A DNA stretch of 64,000 nucleotides from Lottia gigantea (lineage: Eukaryota > Mollusca > Gastropoda > Lottiidae). The position numbers were made by a program, and so were the translations under genes. Shown one piece after another: positions 40,769 through 54,100 of this stretch. Below the pieces are notes generated by a model. The model saw only the letters and a program-made list of their open reading frames with translations. It searched no databases and was not told the DNA's origin. The stretch lies in NCBI RefSeq assembly GCF_000327385.1, contig NW_008707145.1, positions 621,744-685,743 of the forward strand. The letters are read 5' to 3'. Within the stretch, counting starts at the first letter, position 1, and each line of letters opens with the position of its first letter.

Positions 40769-42115
40769 GCTTGCGTTTTTAAACCGGAAGTTTACATTAT
40801 ATGTGGTCGCGAACAAAAGGCGGAATTTAAAATCCATCAAAAATATGTAAACGAAACAATAATTTCTATTTCAATTCGTGGTAAAGAAAATACCAAATCG
40901 CCATTCTAGACCCATTAGTCTAGTTCCCAAATAAAAATATAACAACGTTCCAATTTTTACGCACAAAATCATCTCTTCGGGAAAAACGATATTTTTTAAC
41001 TGGATGTGTTCGATTTGTTTCTCATCATATTCGAACCCAAGTTGTTCTAGAGTGACTAGAGTGCCGTTCATTCATGAACACTTCAAGTAAAAATCCGTAG
41101 CCGTAATGATGCCGTAATGATACTTATTTGGAATAACTTTCAAAAGTGGTTTCCATCTTTTATGTGTATCGGGTGAAATTCTTTTGCACTATATTTTGAA
41201 AATATTATTTGCAATAGAGGCATATAGGCTAGTGCCATAGATAGCAGTAGAAAGCCAGAAATATTCTTGCTTCATGTGAAAAAGTGCTATCTTTTAAATA
41301 TTTTTAATGCAGGCCTATAAGATTACTCGTGGTCGTTAATGATGGCATTTCATTTGAATTCAAGAAAATCGTAATTAAGATAAGGTCTCTACATAAAGTT
41401 TTAAATATATTATAAAACTCTATGGGTATCTATTTGATTTGTGTAGCCGACTCGTGTGGTCGCATAGCCTTCAACATTGCCTTTAAAACATACACGTAAC
41501 GATTGTCAATAATATTAAGCTGTCTGCCAGACGAGTCCTAAATAGGATTAATGTACTGGCCTAGAACAATGTTCTTTTGACACGCGTTGCTCCGAGTAGA
41601 TCAAAATAGTGCCTCGAACACTCAAATTTCTCAAAGGTTCCCGCCAGTACTCCCAAATATTGCGACTTTCAGGAATTTTTAGATTTTTGATCAATGATAG
41701 CTTTACAGGTTCACTACATTTTATCATTAACTAATTTAAACAGCGATGGCATGTATTAGTAGCTGTAAGAAGGCATGTTATTCACTACCAGACACTGCTT
41801 ACACCCCCCTCCCCTTCTCACTCTTATACTTAAATCGTAACTGTCAGAAATCCTTGACACTCCACCAATCCACATGGAAAACCTGAAGTAACTAGGTTAA
41901 AGCCAGAGAAATAAAACTTAGGTCAAATAGGTTATTAAGTGCAAGCTGTTGCACAGTTGAATTAAGTTGAAAAGTTGAAGCAGGGATGAATTGCCTTTTT
42001 GTTTACAAATTTGTGATACAATTTCTTAGTTCTTGTACATTTTCTCAAGGTCCAATGCAAACTTTGGCACCAATTAATGTTACCCTTTTTATTTTAAGTC
42101 TTCAAGATATAAATC
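40769..42115. promoter_or_regulatory. Divergent PPIE-SMC6 intergenic promoter region
   Basis: The translation starts of PPIE (minus) and SMC6 (plus) face away from each other, 1,347 bp apart, so both promoters must lie here or very near. TTCCCGCC at 41638-41645 resembles an E2F site, which would suit a cell-cycle gene such as SMC6. A pyrimidine-rich AG just before 42099 could be the acceptor of a 5' UTR intron ending 17 bases before the SMC6 ATG. No TATA box stands out. These assignments are inference from motif matching only. Confidence 0.4.
40871..41071 (-). CDS. Weak candidate ORF or 5' exon upstream of PPIE, 66 aa
   Basis: An ATG-started ORF (MNGTLVTLEQLGFEYDEKQI...) lies on the PPIE strand, about 100 bp upstream of the PPIE start. 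Its first 37 residues have a protein-like composition and run to LC followed by a possible GTAAAA donor. The last 25 residues are less convincing. I do not recognise it. Any downstream exon would have to lie inside or beyond PPIE. It may be chance, a short upstream ORF, or a decayed exon. Confidence 0.2.
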   Translation of the reverse strand: MNGTLVTLEQLGFEYDEKQIEHIQLKNIVFPEEMILCVKIGTLLYFYLGTRLMGLEWRFGIFFTTN

Positions 42116-45100
42116 ATGTCGAAACGAAAGTCAGAAGAGACCATTGATAATGGTGTGTTAAAGAAGAAGAAAGGTATTAAAGGCAAAAATGATAAAAACA
42201 GGGAGGAAGAAGACATGTTAACAGATTATAATAATGATATAAATTGTTCACAAACTGCAGACTTTGAACCACAAGCTGTAAGTTGTATTCAGTCAAGTAA
42301 CCTAATTTCATGAAAATTAATCGCGCTACGTATCTTATTTTGTCAGTCACTATTTTTTTTTTAAATCGTTCTTCTTTGAAGGAATTGTCACTAGGTATAA
42401 TGAATTGATATTAAAGATAAATACTAAGAGAAGTTAATTATACCACCCGGTATCCATACGTGTTTTTCTAGACTTATTTATAGATCAAACATTGTACACA
42501 AAAATAGGTGCCGTTGCCGAGTTGTTTGCTCATGAAATATGGGTCAAAGTGAAGAATTCATAAAGAAAATCGAAATAAACTATTTTGTAGAATATCTGAG
42601 GAAAAATTTTTTCGTTTTTTTTAACTTTGACGAAATTCGGTGTTAAATCCTTATATCCACGAAAATAGGTTACACCACTGTATGTATTACCTGGTGCTTG
42701 ATGAATGTGATTGAATAGCATTAATCTCTTAGTCTTGGCTTATTGTGCTGTGCTTGCAAGTGTAGTAAAGGATTGAGTAAGAGTGACAAACATCAGAGAA
42801 ATGTTCCTTTAACAGCATTAACAGGATTGCTGAAAAAGGAAGTATTACCATAGATATTAATGTGTATATGAGATTCTAATTTCTGAGGAAAATGACATAC
42901 CGGTACTCGTAACATAATTAACTTGTACAAAATTATACAAAATCATTGTAAAATAAGTTTTTAAACAACTTGGAAAGTACCTTCTACCAGGGAATTATTT
43001 AGTCAAATTAGTACTATAAAACTGATATAATGGTCACTAAACAGGCTCAGCTATCTGCACGAATTTTAAGAACGTAGATCTGTTTTAGTGTAGTTTCTTT
43101 TGTCCACATTAAGTACCAGTAGTAAAATTTTTTGTGAAAACTTAGATCTTCAATTCAACACCATAAGCTTCATAATGATGAAGCATTATTGATAACTCCA
43201 GAAACAGGAACTAAAATTCTGTAGGTATGATGCCATGATGCCATCATTTCTATTTTAGAACCAAAAGGAGGGTGAAGTGGGTATTATTGAGAAAGTATCT
43301 GTTAAAAATTTCATGTGTCATAGTCGATTGGATGTGAATTTTGGGCCACATGTTAATTTTGTTGTTGGGCGAAATGGAAGTAAGTATTTGGTATTTTTTT
43401 TCTTTTCTTGGAACATAGAAATTTTTATAAAATTTATTATTATTAAAAATAAGGAGCTGAAATTAAAATTTAAGCTTATATCAGTGAAGCAATATCAATA
43501 AAATATTCCCATAAGCTTATTGTTTAAAACTGAAAAATTGCATTTAAAATTATCCAAGCTTTTAAAAATTCAAATAGCAGTAAGCAGTATTTGAACTGTT
43601 GGATAAACTCAATCCATTGGAATATTTTGGAAAGCAAAATATATACGCTATTTAATGGCGTTCTTATAAATAATTTTATATGAATCTTTCATATTTGTGT
43701 AATGATATATTTATATGTAGTTTAACAGTGAAAATATTTTGTTATTTTATTTAACAGGTGGTAAAAGTGCTGTGGTAACTGCCGTGGTAGTTGGATTAGG
43801 TGGCAAAGCATCAGTTACTAGTCGTGGCAATGCTATAAAATCTTTTATTAAACATGGAAAACAGTAAGTTGATGTTAATTTTTGGATCCATTGATGTTAT
43901 AAGTATTTGTATCAAAATGTATTCTGTGATATCTTGAGGACTGGTTTCTTTCTGTCAGAAATGAAGGTCCGAGGGGCTTACATGGAAAGAGTGTCATGGT
44001 TGTATGGGACAATAAGGCCCCCTTTTGCTACAGGCTGTGCACATTTAAGGTCCCTCAATAGTTTGAAAAAAAAGAGTATGGTAGGTTAATGTGGCTGTCC
44101 TGGCAAAATTTCCCTCATTGGCACTGCATGACATTGCACATCTTCATTAGCCCATAAGGTGCAGATAAATAGGATGTAAAACTCCTTTCATCTCATTTTA
44201 ATTTCGAGAAGAAGCAGTAGGTCAAGCTTAATGCCAAATGCATGATTTCTTCTGAAAAACTTCGGATGGGTTAGAAATAAATCATTCATAATGGCCATAT
44301 TCAGATTATAAAATAATGATTTTGTGTTATATGGTTATATTCATATCCACAGACGAGCTGAAATTGAAATCAAATTAAGAAATCGTGGATTAGATGCTTT
44401 CAAACCCGATTTATATGGCGATACTATTGTTGTACAGAGAAAGTTTTCAACAGAAGGTGGTAGTAAATATGAACTAAGAAATAAAGATGGTATGTTCAAT
44501 ATTTGATTTATTTTACATATGATATTCTGAATACATGTGGCTAACAGTCTTTGATCCATGGGTATTATCCTCCAGAAACCTAGAAACATATTGTGTTTCC
44601 TCAGCTGTTGTTTGATGTATATGTGATGATATCAGTTATATTCATTGTTATGCATCTGATAACTTCAGATAATGTAATATCATTATAAGCTTATTATTGT
44701 TATATATGTGATATCAGATAATTGAATTGTTATATATCTGATATATTGATGGATATATAAGAGATATATTGATGGATATATATCAGATATATTAATTGTT
44801 TTATATCAGATATATTAATTGTTATGTATCAGATATGTTGATTGTTATATATCAGATAATATGAGATATATTAATTGTTCTTGATTGTTACATGAGATAA
44901 TATCAGATATTTAAATTGTTATGTACATTATAGTAACAGATGTATTGATTGTTATGTACAAAATTGTATCAGATATATTAATTGTTATCTCTCAGATAAT
45001 ATATTAATTGTTATGTACAAGAAAGTATCAGATTTATTAATTGTTATATATTTATCAGATTTATTAATTGTTATATATATCAGATTTATTAATTGTTATA

Positions 45101-48100
45101 TATTTATCAGATTTATTAATTGTTATATATTTATCAGATTTATTAATTGTTATATATATATTTATCAGATTTATTAATTGTTATTTATATATCAGATTTA
45201 TTAATTGTTATATATATATATCAGATTTATTAATTGTTATATATATATCAGATTTATTAATTGTTATTTAGGTAAATTAGTGAGTGATAAGAGAGAAGAA
45301 TTAGCCCATATTTTAGATCAGTTTAATATACAAGTAGATAATCCTGTAGCTATACTGAATCAAGACACTAGTCGTAACTTTCTTAATTCTAAAAGTCCTC
45401 AAGATAAATATAAGGTTAGTATCTTTAACCATTTGACTTAAACAAATTTGAATATGTATTAATGTTGTCATTTCAACTTTTCAATGAAAAATATGTCTTT
45501 ATACTTATTCCCGGTATCCCCTATCTTTTGTACTTTTTTGTATAGTATGCTACTGATGTGTTATTAGGATACCAGTACTTAAGTTATGTAATGTCATGTT
45601 GTAAAGACTTTCTAAATGATTATAATAACCTTACAATTTCCAGTTCTTTCTGAAAGCAACACAACTTGAACAAATGAAGAAAGATTATGCTACTGCTGAT
45701 CAACAAAAAACTATAACAAATGATATTATCCTACAGAAAACAAAGGTAACATACAGTTTTACTAGCAGTATGTTACTAGCAAAGTTTTAGATTGTACCTA
45801 CATATTTTTCAATTTTGTATCCATTATCAGTTGGTACACCTTAATGAGGTACATCATCCTGCAGACTTTATTTTAAAAAATATGTTAACAATTATGAATT
45901 GAAATGATTTTGGCACAATTTCAATACCATGCAGGTCCATTTTAGTAGGAAATTACTAATTATGCAGAAAGATCAACTTATTTCTATATCTGTCTAATAT
46001 TTCTATATTAATCCACAATTGAATTGAACACTGTCAACACTGGAAACATCTCAAAAGATTTTATTTGTAATCTGTAAACGCTGACATACTCTTTCAGACA
46101 TTACCTATACTAGAAAAAGAGGTATTAAAATGGGAACAGAGATTTAAAGCTTTTAATGCTTTAGATATGTTAAAGGAGAGAGTTAAACAGTTGAAGAATG
46201 AATTAGCTTGGTCTATAGTTTGTGATAAAGAAAAGGTTTGTTTTCTTATGTTTTAAAACATTTTGTGTTTATTCAGCATACTGTAGCTGTTCAACAGTCC
46301 TTCTCCAGAACTTCAGTGAATTTAGGCTTTTCATTTACTCTCTTCTGTCACTTCTGAACTTTTTGTCAACTGGACATTCTTTTTGGTGAAACTAGATTTC
46401 TGATGAACATCATTTGATAGTTTGTTTAGGCATTTTGTTTAAAAAGTGTAACTATTCAGCTATTTGGAATTTCTATAGGTGTTCCTAGTTTTTCAGATTT
46501 CTTCATATCTTTTTATGTAAATGAAGACACAGTCTATTACTCCCAGATCCCAATATTACTATTTTTTCCATGTGATACATTTAAGTATGATTAATATGGA
46601 ATGGTCAATACAAATGGCCAATTTTTCAAACTAAAAAAAAAAAAAAAAAAAAAAATTTCAGGGACTTGACCCCATCAACAAAAAAATCAAAGAAGAAGAA
46701 GCAAAACTGCCAAAATTAAAACATAAGACAGAGCAAATAAAGGTAAGACATCATCTGAATTTAAGAAATAAGGCTAACAACTTATGTTCACAAAGGATCC
46801 TTTCTACTAGCTGGTCTTTAACCTTTTGGTATTGACCTTCCCTTTGATTACCCATTTACTTACAACTGGGACGACTGGAGTTAGAACGACTTATTCACAT
46901 GCTGATTGTGATTAGAACTCACAGCCACAATTGGTTTGACGTAACATAGCAAATGGCTTCATGTAAAGAACCAGCACTCTAACAGGACTGTGCTACAGGT
47001 AGAAATTTATCCTGTTTAAATGTCAGACCTGTTATGTTATTGACTTGCTGGATTATGTTTTATTGTAATATTTACCAACAGAAAAAGATGAAAGATTTAG
47101 GTGAGAAACACAAAGAAATCAATGATCAACTAATGGCTATAGGTGAAGACGTAAAGAAACTTGAACCTAATTTACAAGCTAAAAAACGTAACGTCCATGA
47201 TGCTAAAGATCAAGTTAGACAAGCTCAGGTAAAGCATTTCTGTGTATTAACCTTACTGATTGAATTAACCACAGAAATTCTGGTTAGCTTCAGATTCAGC
47301 TGTTGATCCACATAGTATCTCTCTTTCAAAAAGAAAATGACGATATGGTATAGTTTCATTGTTATCTATCTTTGTCTGATTACCAATCAATGATATATGA
47401 TATTGGCCATTTACAATAACACGATTTTTTTACCTCTAATATTAAATTTTTATTAAGTTTTATACTTCTAATATTGACTTCCTAAGTAATACAATTTTTT
47501 CAGACAACATGTAGGAAATATGAAGAAAATATCAAAAGTATAAAGCGTGATAAAGAAGAAGTTATCAGAAAAATAGCTGAGATCAAATCACAGTAAGTAT
47601 TCCATAAGATTATCTTGGATGACTTGATGAATTTGAGTAAATGGTTTCTCCAAGACATAAAAGTATTAAAATTTTATAAATTTGGGTTTTTTTAATTTTC
47701 AAATTTTCACTATAAATAATGAAGAATTGTTCACGCTTTGATGTCACAGTCCGATATTTAAAAGGATTAACTGTAAACAAATGACAAATACAGCCATACC
47801 AGCATTCCTTTAATAAAATTCTGCATTTACTGTTAGTTGTAAACATATTTTGAAAGACTGTACAATATTTTAAAGTTGATATGTCATCGGAAAAGTTTAC
47901 CTGGTAAACAAGGGTTTTTGATCTCTTGTGTAAATTGACAATGTTTCAATATTTTTGTATCTATCTATACAGGTCCCAACATGATTATGAAGCAGATCGT
48001 ATTGAACGTCAAGCCACTATCAATCAATTACAAGATAGTTCAGAAGAATTGGTAGCTAAACAGAAATCTACAGGTCATGATAGGGAACAGTATATTGGTG

Positions 48101-51100
48101 CTGTTAGTCGATTGAAAAATGAAAGTTATCATTTAGGGTAAGTATCATAGTATAGAGGGATTGTAAAGGCGTTTTATGACGTCACTAGAGGGGAGCTACT
48201 ATTAATATAATTATATGCAATTCCTCTCAAGTGACGTCATAAAATGTGTCAGTTTTAGTGGAATTGCATGAACCACAGAGGTCGAAATGAAAATTGGAAT
48301 GGTGCAAATTGAAGCTATCAGTGTCCCAGATATACATAAAAAGTTTAGAAAACCTCTTTACAATCCCTTTAAGTTAATATATTCTGATATCCTCAATGCA
48401 TAAATAATTTTTAAACTACATTAAGGGGAACTCAATTTTATGGTATCCTACTCCGGATTTTTAGTATACAGCGATTCAGTAATTTACATTTTCATTGTTA
48501 AGAGTAACACAGAAATATAACTTCTCAAATTATATTTCCTCATATCTCGCGATGCTAACATTGTAAATAGTTGAAACATTGTGTTCAATAAAACTCAGGA
48601 GTAGTATACCATAAAATTGAGTTCCGTTATTCACTTCGGTATCTTTGATATTGACGAATCAATTGAGGCAGAAAATCGTGTTGATATTTCAAGACTGGAT
48701 GTTAAGGACAGACATTGTATGGTCTTGATGATCAAGACGACATAACTATTTTTTTCAGACAAGATGAACAACAGCTACGAAGTAGTTTAAATCAAACTAA
48801 AAGACAGCTAGATACTCTGGTGTCCTCTCGTAAAGATAGATTTCAACGTTTTGGTCGAGGAATCCCTAATGTTGTACAGAAAATAGAGGATTTGTGTAAA
48901 AAGGGACAGTTCCATCAAAGACCTAGAGGTCCAATAGGTAAAATATGTTCCCGGACTTTTTGTTGCACTGAATGACTGATGCTGTTTTGGCTCTATATGT
49001 CTTTCAGCCAATTTTGATTGTTCTTTGATATGATTTAGTCTGAATTTTAGCTGTTTTAGCTGGTAGGACCTAAAGGGATTATAAAGAAGTTTTCTAAATT
49101 TTGTATGTGATCAAAACAATTTTAACATTCCAATTTTCAATCAGACGTCTGTGGTTTCTGCAATTCCTCAAAAAATAACTGTTCAATTACAAAAATATGC
49201 TCACATAAGATTGTATTTGAAAATGAAAAAGAGGTGTAGGCCAGAAATGATATAATGTTCACTTATGGTCAGATGATATGAATCGCTTAATTCGTTCGTT
49301 CATTCATTTAATTATTCTGTTATTCAGGTGCTTGTTTTGAGTTAAAAGATCAGAAATGGGCTCTAGCTGTAGAGAGTTGTTTAAAAGGTTTAATTAGTTC
49401 ATTCTGTTGTCATGATCATCATGATGAGAAGATACTGGAGAAAATTTTAGCTCAGGAATGTTCTAATAAACGTCCTTCTATTATCACTTGTAAATTTAGG
49501 GTAGGTTCAATTTCTGGTATATGTCCACAGTTGTCACGTTAGGAGCAAAAGCCAACCTGGAAAATCTTGAAAGAAAAAAGTAGTTAAACCAAATATATTT
49601 GTTTCTTCAAATGATTTTTGGTAACTCACATTCACTTACAGAAGTATACAGGTAGTTGAAAATGTGTTTTTAATCTTAAGGGATTTATTTATTGAGGAAT
49701 TTCTTTTAAAAATGTTTTTGTTTTTTTAATTTCAGCCACATGTATTAGATGTTTCAAGACATGTAAGTACAAACTTAAAGAAATACAGTTGTTTAACTTA
49801 ACATTTTACCTAGCTACTCATAGCACTATTCAAAACCAAATATTTTGGCAGTACAAGACACTTACAGGTCTCTCACTTGCAGAAAGCAGTGGACCTTACT
49901 GCATATTTTGAGTTTATTCTTAATTGCCATACGTTAACTATTATTTACAGTGTTTACTGTTATTTTTTTTTTTACAGTGATTTACCATGATTATCATGTG
50001 TTTACAGTGATTTACCATGTTTATCATGTGTTTACGGTGATCTACCATGTTTATAATGTGTTTACAGTGATTTATCATGATTATCATGTGTTAACTATTA
50101 TTTATTGTTTTTATCAAATATTTACTGTTAGATATAATGTTATCACTGTTATTTATTACAGAGAGTACAGAGTGATAACTATCCTTCTGTATTAGATTTG
50201 ATACAAACTGATGATTCAGTAATAGCTAACACCTTAATAGATCAGGTTTGTACATGAAGTTCAAAGTATAATTTTGCTCATTTCTGGCTTGTAAGTCACT
50301 CCAAAACACTAATTATAATCAGAATCATACAGTATGAAATACAAGATTCAGAATATGCTATGACAATACTTGAGAAAGCAACAAGAAGCAGCAATTCATT
50401 TAACAAAGTTGAGAATATACACAGTATGACCATATTACAAGAGGAGAATATCAATTAACAAAAAGCATTTCATAAAACCCAGCAGATTATGAGATTAAAC
50501 ACAAGATTTAACCTCATAGTAAATAACCGAGAGTCGAGACATTATTGAAAAGATTAAGTAATGATATATCTGTTGTTTTACAGAGAGGATTAGAAAATAT
50601 TATTCTAATCAGTGATAATACGGAAGCTAGAAAAGTTATGGAAAGATGTCCTCCCAGGAACTGTAAAGAGGTAAAAATAACTGTGCAATGAATTAAATTA
50701 AACACCATTTCTTCACAAATATCTCAAATTAGGAATTTAACTCTCTATTTCTATAAATCAGAGTCTCAAGAAAAGACGAGTTGTGTTTTTAGCGTTCAAG
50801 TGTGAAAAATTCTTGATGGATTTGAAGGCTCAAATATTACTGATAAGCTTAGCTATAAAAAAATTGCTGTTTTTTAGATTAAGGTATGATTGGTCATAAA
50901 AATGGCAAACCTGTTTGAAGTGTTCACTGTAAAAATTTATGTTTTTAATTTCAGGCGTTCACATTAGTAGGAGATCAGATATACTGTTCACCAACATTCC
51001 GATATTACTCCAATAATAATGATAAAGCTAGAATGTTAACAGCCAATGTGGAGGAAGATATAAGAAATTGTGAGATGGAGATACAGAAACTACAGTCAGA

Positions 51101-54100
51101 CTATGATCAAATTAGACAACGTAAAAAACAAATGGATGATGAAATTCGTAAAAACCAACGGGAAGAGAAACATTGCGAAACTCAACTAATGAAAATTAGT
51201 GAAGCTATTAATAGCACAAATCAGGTATATTCTTTTTTCCAAATGAAAGATTATTACTTATTTCTGCATTATTATTCGTGGATTTAATTTGTTATTTTCT
51301 TTTGCTCCAAAGTTTTACATGTTGCCACTGTACCATATTTTGGCACTAATTTTCTTCTGGTTTATAACATTGGGTATTTTTATGGAACTAAAACCAACAT
51401 TTTCTTTTTTTGCTAGAAAATTGAAGAATTGAAGAGTATAGAGGATCCAGCACCTGTTGATGTCTCTACATTAGTAAGTACTTTGATGACTTTCTATTTT
51501 TCCTTGGTTAAGATTAAATTTGATTTGAGACTTTGTCAAAGCTAGTATAGCATCTGCTGTTTTGGAACATTTTTGCTAGCTTTTCTCTGAGAAGTTATTC
51601 AATGAGTATGATAACAGATAAGGAGCAAGTCTACAGACAATGTGATAATCTGATATCAGACAAGGAGTTTGTCTGATAACAGACAATGTGACATTTAGAA
51701 TAGAAAGGAGGCAAATCTCATAAGAGAAAAGGAGCAAATCTCAGAACAGAAAAAGAGCAAGTCTGATAACAGAAAAGAAGCAAATGTTATAACAGAAAAG
51801 GAGCAAGTCTGAAAACAGAAAAGAAGCAAGTCTTATAACAGAAAAAAGCAAGTCTGATAACAGAAAAGAGTGAAGAAAATGAAGAACATATATAATGAGA
51901 GCTAACATTGTCTGATAACAGAATTGTTGATATTGAATCCTCTGTTACAGGAAGAAGAAGTTGAAGGTTATGATCACCAGATCTCTGTAATAACAGAACA
52001 ACACAAACAAGCTTTAACAGAGTTAAATGATAAAAAAGCTTGTTTTTACACTGCCGAAGCTGAATATGTAGCTCAACAACGGGAAATAAAAGCTAAAACT
52101 GAAGCATCTGAACCTCTACAGGTATGCTTTGGAATATTTTTTAAGAAATATTTGAAGTTGACATTGATGCAGTCCATAGAGCTTATTTAATTGATCTCTA
52201 GAAAGACAAAGCTCAAATTCCAGTCTGTGTTATTTTTTCAAGAAATTTCAAGTAGCACAGAAAGCGACACAGAAAAGCTAAGATTGCTTTGTATTGTTGC
52301 TATTGATATTTTGTTTCTATCCAAACTTTGTTTATATTTTTGTTATAATTTACCTGACCATTAGTAAAGTATATTAAGTATATTAAGTATATTATTCATT
52401 GTAATTTCAGACTGAAATGAACGAAGTTAGTTCAGATCTATCTATTATTAAACAAAACAATAAAAGATATGATGAGATGTTGAAAAATCAGGAGAAGCTA
52501 GCAGCTGATGTCCGCAAACAAAAGAAAGAGTTTGAAGAAGAACTAGAGGTAAATATAGATAATATCTTAACCAGTTTCAACCTTAATTCTCCACACTTTA
52601 ATCAATATTTGAAGAGCTTATTGGTAAAAAGTTGTCATTAAGATGGGATAAGGAACTGAGGGTCCCATGCACAGGGATAAATATTCTTTGACAATTGGAA
52701 ATCTGAAAAAATTTCGTTAATGTAATATAAGAGTTCTGTGTTTTTCAGACGGATGTGAGGAAAGCAACAGAGTTTTGCCCAGAACGGGTTAATACCAGAA
52801 GAACACCTCATACATTACATAGTGAAATTAGTCAAATTAATAAAACTATTAAAAATGAAGAAAAGTTGTAAGTGTTTGAATTTTACTTCCTTGCAAAGAA
52901 GACTTAATACCAGATACATCAATTTTACTCCCCTCAAAAATAAGTTGGAATTGATAAGAGTCAAATTTGCACATTTCTTGATAGCTCATGTCATTTATGT
53001 TTTTGTTTTAAGTGAGCTAATTTGTTTTCTATTAAGACGTGGTAATTATGAAGAAATCACTAGAAAATATAAAGAAACTGGTGATGCTTTTAAAAAGATT
53101 GTTCATGAAGTACAACAGTTGAAGAATTTCAATTCTGTAAGTATCTAATCCATGGATTCAAATCATTCAGATCAAGATCTGAAAAAACATCACCTATTCT
53201 ATTCTATTCTATTCTATTCTATTCTATTCTATAAACAAAAATGCCAATATGACCTATTGTATTTTATTTCTATTCTATTATTATATGACCTATTGTATTT
53301 TATTTCTATTATTATATGACCTATTGTATTTTATTTCTATTCTATTCTATTCTATTATTATATGACTTATTGTATTTTATTTCTATTCTATTCTATTATT
53401 ATATGACTTATTGTATTTTATTTCTATTCTATTATTATATGACCTATTGTATTTTATTTCTATTCTATTCTATTATTATATGATTTATTGTATTTTATTT
53501 CTATTCTATTATTATATGACCTATTGTATTTTATTTCTATTCTATTATTATATGACCTATTGTATTTTATTTCTATTCTATTCTATTATTATATGACTTA
53601 TTGTATTTTATTTCTATTCTATTATTATATGACTTATTGTATTTTATTTCTATTCTATTCTATTATTATATGATTTATTGTATTTTATTTCTATTCTATT
53701 CTATTATTATATGACCTATTTTATTTCTTTTCTATTCTATTATTATATGACCTAGTGTATTTTATTTCTATTCTATTATTATATGACTTATTGTATTTTA
53801 TTTCTATTCTATTATTATATGACCTATTTTATTTCTATTCTATTCTATTATTATATGACCTATTGTATTTTATTTCTATTCTATTCTATAAGAACTTGAA
53901 ACAACAATGCCAATATAACCTATTGTATTTGTATTGTATATTGTAGAACATGGAAAAGATTATGACTAATAGAACAAGAAGATACTCTAAACTAAGACAA
54001 TACATAGCTTTAAGAGCTAAATTATTCTTTATAGTTTTATTAAGTAATAGAAATTATAAAGGCAAGATGAGTTTTAATCATACAAAAGAATCACTAGATA

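Noticed and set aside
45068-45441. Frames of repeated isoleucine and tyrosine residues in SMC6 intron 4
   Set aside because: Translation of the AT-rich minisatellite. Only the part from 45272 is coding, as exon 5.
53411-53946. Frames with [11 protein letters not shown] repeats
   Set aside because: Translation of the intron 22 minisatellite.
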